Source of the DNA: Maea johnstoni
Taxonomy: Eukaryota > Annelida > Polychaeta > Spionida > Magelonidae
Direction: 5' to 3'
Length of the DNA stretch: 64,000 nucleotides
NCBI GenBank assembly: GCA_963942565.1
Contig: OZ012687.1
Location: forward strand, 1,369,851-1,433,850
The notes below the pieces were generated by a model, which searched no databases, was not told the DNA's origin, and saw only the letters and a program-made list of their open reading frames with translations. Below are positions 59,575-64,000 of this stretch, in pieces (position 1 is the stretch's first letter; every line of letters begins with the position of its first letter). The position numbers and the translations under genes are program-made.

Positions 59575-61100
59575 TTTCACAAAACCACCCCTTCTTGTCT
59601 AAATCAGTCAAAATCCATTCATTTATGGATCGTATTTATATTGAGAACATTTTCATCATCTCGTCGTAAACAATTTTCCCACACTTTAAAGAATTGTTCC
59701 TCTGTTTGTTTCTATAGCCTGATATTCTTCCACTCGTTATTGGATAAAGAGTGACCGTTTTATATCATCAATGCGATGCTTTTCCATGTCTTTTTATTAT
59801 TATAGATCACGATTTTGGTTCGCAGAATTACCTTATCGATTATTTTCTCATTAGAAGGTTGTCCGAATATCTTATCAATATCTGAGATTTTGCGTGATAT
59901 CGTACTACTCCTTTTGAGCCATTTATCAACCTGTTTCCATATATCCTTCGCGGAGGGGGGGTGGGGGGACAATCAAGAAAGGCATGTTTAATAGACTCAG
60001 TATCTTCAAAGCACATGGGGCATAGTTTAGATTCGAATATTTGCATATTATGTAACTTCTCATTTGTTACTGTACGACTGTGTAGTAATTTAAACTGAAC
60101 ATATTTATAGTATGCACTTACTTCTATTTTAACTAGTTTTTGAAGGCCATTTTAATAGTATCATATATTATATCGTCATGCAGGATATTTCCCCATTCTT
60201 CTTTTCCATTTTGTAGAATATGTGAATCATATCTCATTAATTTGTTATATATTCTATTACAACCTTGTGCCATTCCTATCTCAAGTAGAATTGCTTCTGG
60301 GGATGTTTTTCAATGTTTGCCCAGAGGTATTTTAATCTATATTGAAGTTTACCGTAATCTAGGAATTGGATATTTAGATATTTTTCATCCATATTCGATT
60401 TTGCCAAATATACACCTTTTTCATTTAGAATATATCGCTCATAATATGATACCCTTTGTTAACTCAATTTTTTATATATTCGAATTCTAGTAGACTATAT
60501 TGGCATGTTATGAACTATGGTATATTTCCAGAACTTGTATTGGATTTTTGCCACAATTTCTTTTTGGAATTGTTCGCCATATTTAAATAAATTATGAATA
60601 ACCAAAGTGCCTCGGAAATGTTGTCCAACTGTCTGTTTGAATCTTTTTAACCAAGACAATTTCAGTGCCGAATCAAAAACCTCTATATATTGCTCATTTT
60701 CAGTCCTCCAAATCTGTACGATTTTCCATAATTTCTCTGCTAAATTTGGGTTCCTTTTGATTCCATATAACATATTTGAAAGTGTTCTCTAGTTTTTTAA
60801 CGGTGTCCGGGTTAGGGGATACACAACAGGACAAAGAGTTATTTTTGATATCAGTAAGCTTATGATAACCGCCATTTTCCCAATGTATAGATCTGCTATA
60901 TTCTCAAAATTATTAATTTCATTTGAAATGCCAACAGAAATAAATTTCTGCGAGCATTCTAGATTTAAATCTTTACACAAAACTGTCTTGTTGTCTCCCC
61001 ACCCCCAATTTTGATAACCTTTGTTACTTCCGTATTGATCCATTTAGTAATTGGCTTAAACACGTGAATGTAGGGTCATTTCCAGATATTTAAATTATTT
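59575..61100 (-). pseudogene. LINE remnant, reverse transcriptase 3' part
   Basis: On the minus strand, four open segments in different frames line up in the order of a non-LTR retrotransposon ORF2. 60789-61043 reads NFENIADLYIGKMAVIISLL then ISKITLCPVVYPL (post-catalytic RT region). 60495-60773 reads SALKLSWLKRFKQ, GTLVIHNLFKYGEQFQKEIV and KFWKY (thumb and linker). 59840-60046 has CPMCFEDTESIKHAFLDCP, the C-terminal CCHC-like zinc knuckle. 59760-59972 is the tail. Stops and frame changes separate them and the catalytic YADD part and endonuclease are missing, so the copy is dead and 5'-truncated. The style suggests an L1/Tx1-like clade, not proven. Confidence 0.75.
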
Positions 61101-61499
61101 AAAGCTATATATCCCTTTCCATCTAATATGATCAACTGTAACTGCCTTCGCTATCACTGAGCAGAATAGGACTCTGGTTATCATCAATCCTCATGCAGAA
61201 TGGCACACATGCAGGAAAGGTATTGGGTTGGTATAATTATTTTGTTGTTCGGTATACCGGTAATAACATACAAATATGACTTCCCAGCATGGTCAGCACG
61301 GTAAACCTCCCGCTCAGATATTGCACTGCCTAAGTGAGTTTTGTAAGTTTCAACGTGTCATGGATTTTTCGTGGCCGGGGATATGCGGTGCGGGGATGTT
61401 CGGTTTAATAAAACAAATATGACATCGCTGTGGAGTGGCTTTCATGATTGTGTACCCCGAATGAGCATCGGCGTAGTCCTAGGGTGACAATGATCACAT
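61101..61499. other. No recognisable feature
   Basis: Unique DNA between the LINE remnant and the tandem array. A GC-richer patch (GTGGCCGGGGATATGCGG) is at 61371-61390. Confidence 0.35.
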
Positions 61500-62215
61500 G
61501 AATGTGTGCAATGATCACATACAATGAAAAACACATCGCTTACATATCATGGCCTTTCTTACATCGGTAAAGAGTGGTGGCAGGACTAAACATACAATGG
61601 GAAACACATAGTTTATTCATTGTGGCCTTTCTTACATCTGTGAAGGTTGGTGCATGGGAGTACTAAACATACAATAATAACACATCGCTTATTCCTCGTG
61701 GCCTGTCTTACATGGGTAGAGGTAGTGGGAAGACTACACACAAATGAGGAACACAGAGTTTTTTCATCTTAAATCGGTGAAGGTTGGTGGGAGAACTAGA
61801 CATAAATTAAGAACACATCATGTAGTCATCGTGGACTTTCACACATCGGTGGAGGGTAGTTGGAGGACTAAACATAAACTGAGAACACATCGCCCAATTT
61901 TCGTGGCCTTTTTTTACATCGGGAAAGGGTGGTGGCGGGACTAAACAAAAACTGTGACACACATCGCTTACTCATTGTGGCCTTTCTTACATCAGTATAG
62001 GTTGGTTGGAAGACGAACCATAGCATGAGAAACACATCACCAATTCATTGTGGCCTTTCTTACATCAGTATAGGTTGGTTGGAAGACGAACCATAACATG
62101 AGAAACACATCACCAATTCATTGTGGCCTTTTTTACATGGGTAGAGGGGGGTGGGAGAACTAAACAAACAATGAGAAACACATCACTTACATACCATGGC
62201 CTTTCTTACACGAGT
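61500..62215. repeat. Degenerate tandem repeat, about 75 bp unit, 9-10 copies
   Basis: Units share ACACATCGCTTA, GTGGCCTTTCTTACATC, GG(T/A)..GGTGG and ACTAAACATACAATG. The youngest pair (about 61985-62125) is almost identical across CAGTATAGGTTGGTTGGAAG. No conserved frame. Confidence 0.85.

Positions 62216-64000
<1,785 letters not shown>

Noticed and set aside
60140-60490. Plus-strand open frame of 116 codons
   Set aside because: It is antisense to the LINE remnant, whose minus-strand segments follow reverse transcriptase order.

Overview
This is nuclear DNA from an animal. The genes are split into small exons, and there are tRNA-derived SINEs, a LINE remnant, many short hAT-type DNA elements, long minisatellites, and AT/GA/TAA microsatellites. 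The DNA is AT-rich. The repeat style (CAGGG-ended non-autonomous hATs, a SINE with a tRNA head and a conserved central domain, dense minisatellites) suggests a marine invertebrate deuterostome such as a lancelet. That placement is inference; nothing here fixes the species. There is one assembly gap (16301-16500).

Host genes are sparse. The best supported is the 5' end of a GPATCH8-like gene on the minus strand: coding exon 1 at 8604-8648 and exon 2 at 6828-6914, with canonical splice sites, matching phase and a start that reads like vertebrate GPATCH8. Its G-patch and zinc-finger exons are not in the window. A poly(A)-bearing candidate last exon (2440-3403) lies downstream. At 30.7-31.5 kb a possible divergent promoter separates a minus-strand first exon from a plus-strand TATA-driven gene with two in-phase exons. 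At 52.1-52.2 kb a minus-strand first exon starts inside a YY1-type motif. At 58.36-58.63 kb there is a plausible terminal exon of an extracellular protein. The last three loci are not assigned to named genes.

The rest is repeats. 1-8 kb: degenerate duplications and hAT-type MITEs inserted into one another and into the GPATCH8-like introns. 9-16 kb: AT/GT microsatellite, a foldback hairpin, TIR elements and a 400 bp tandem duplication. 17.3-24.5 kb: a 19 bp satellite (about 105 copies), a 119-121 bp satellite (27 copies) and smaller tandem repeats. 27.5-30.6 kb: (GA)n, a TG-rich tract and a 30 bp minisatellite split by a hAT. 32-34.6 kb: a hAT MITE split by a TA-flanked mini-element, and other TIR copies. 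35.6-41.7 kb: a 68 bp satellite (about 70 copies) split by a 1.3 kb segment carrying a tRNA-Cys-like sequence. 42.5-45.5 kb: a hAT MITE and a 2.6 kb TIR element with eight subterminal 14-mers. 47.3-49.4 kb: a 58 bp array broken up by transposons. 49.7-50.8 kb: further hAT-type elements and a SINE with intact target duplications. 56.8-57.7 kb: a long inverted repeat. 58.7-61.1 kb: (AT)n blocks and a LINE remnant. 61.5-62.2 kb: a 75 bp tandem repeat. The window ends in (AT)n.

The most informative signals come from comparing repeats. Several elements have exact target-site duplications, and uninterrupted sister copies inside this same window serve as empty sites, so some insertion orders can be read directly. 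No prokaryotic features, CRISPR arrays or intact long coding transposons were seen.
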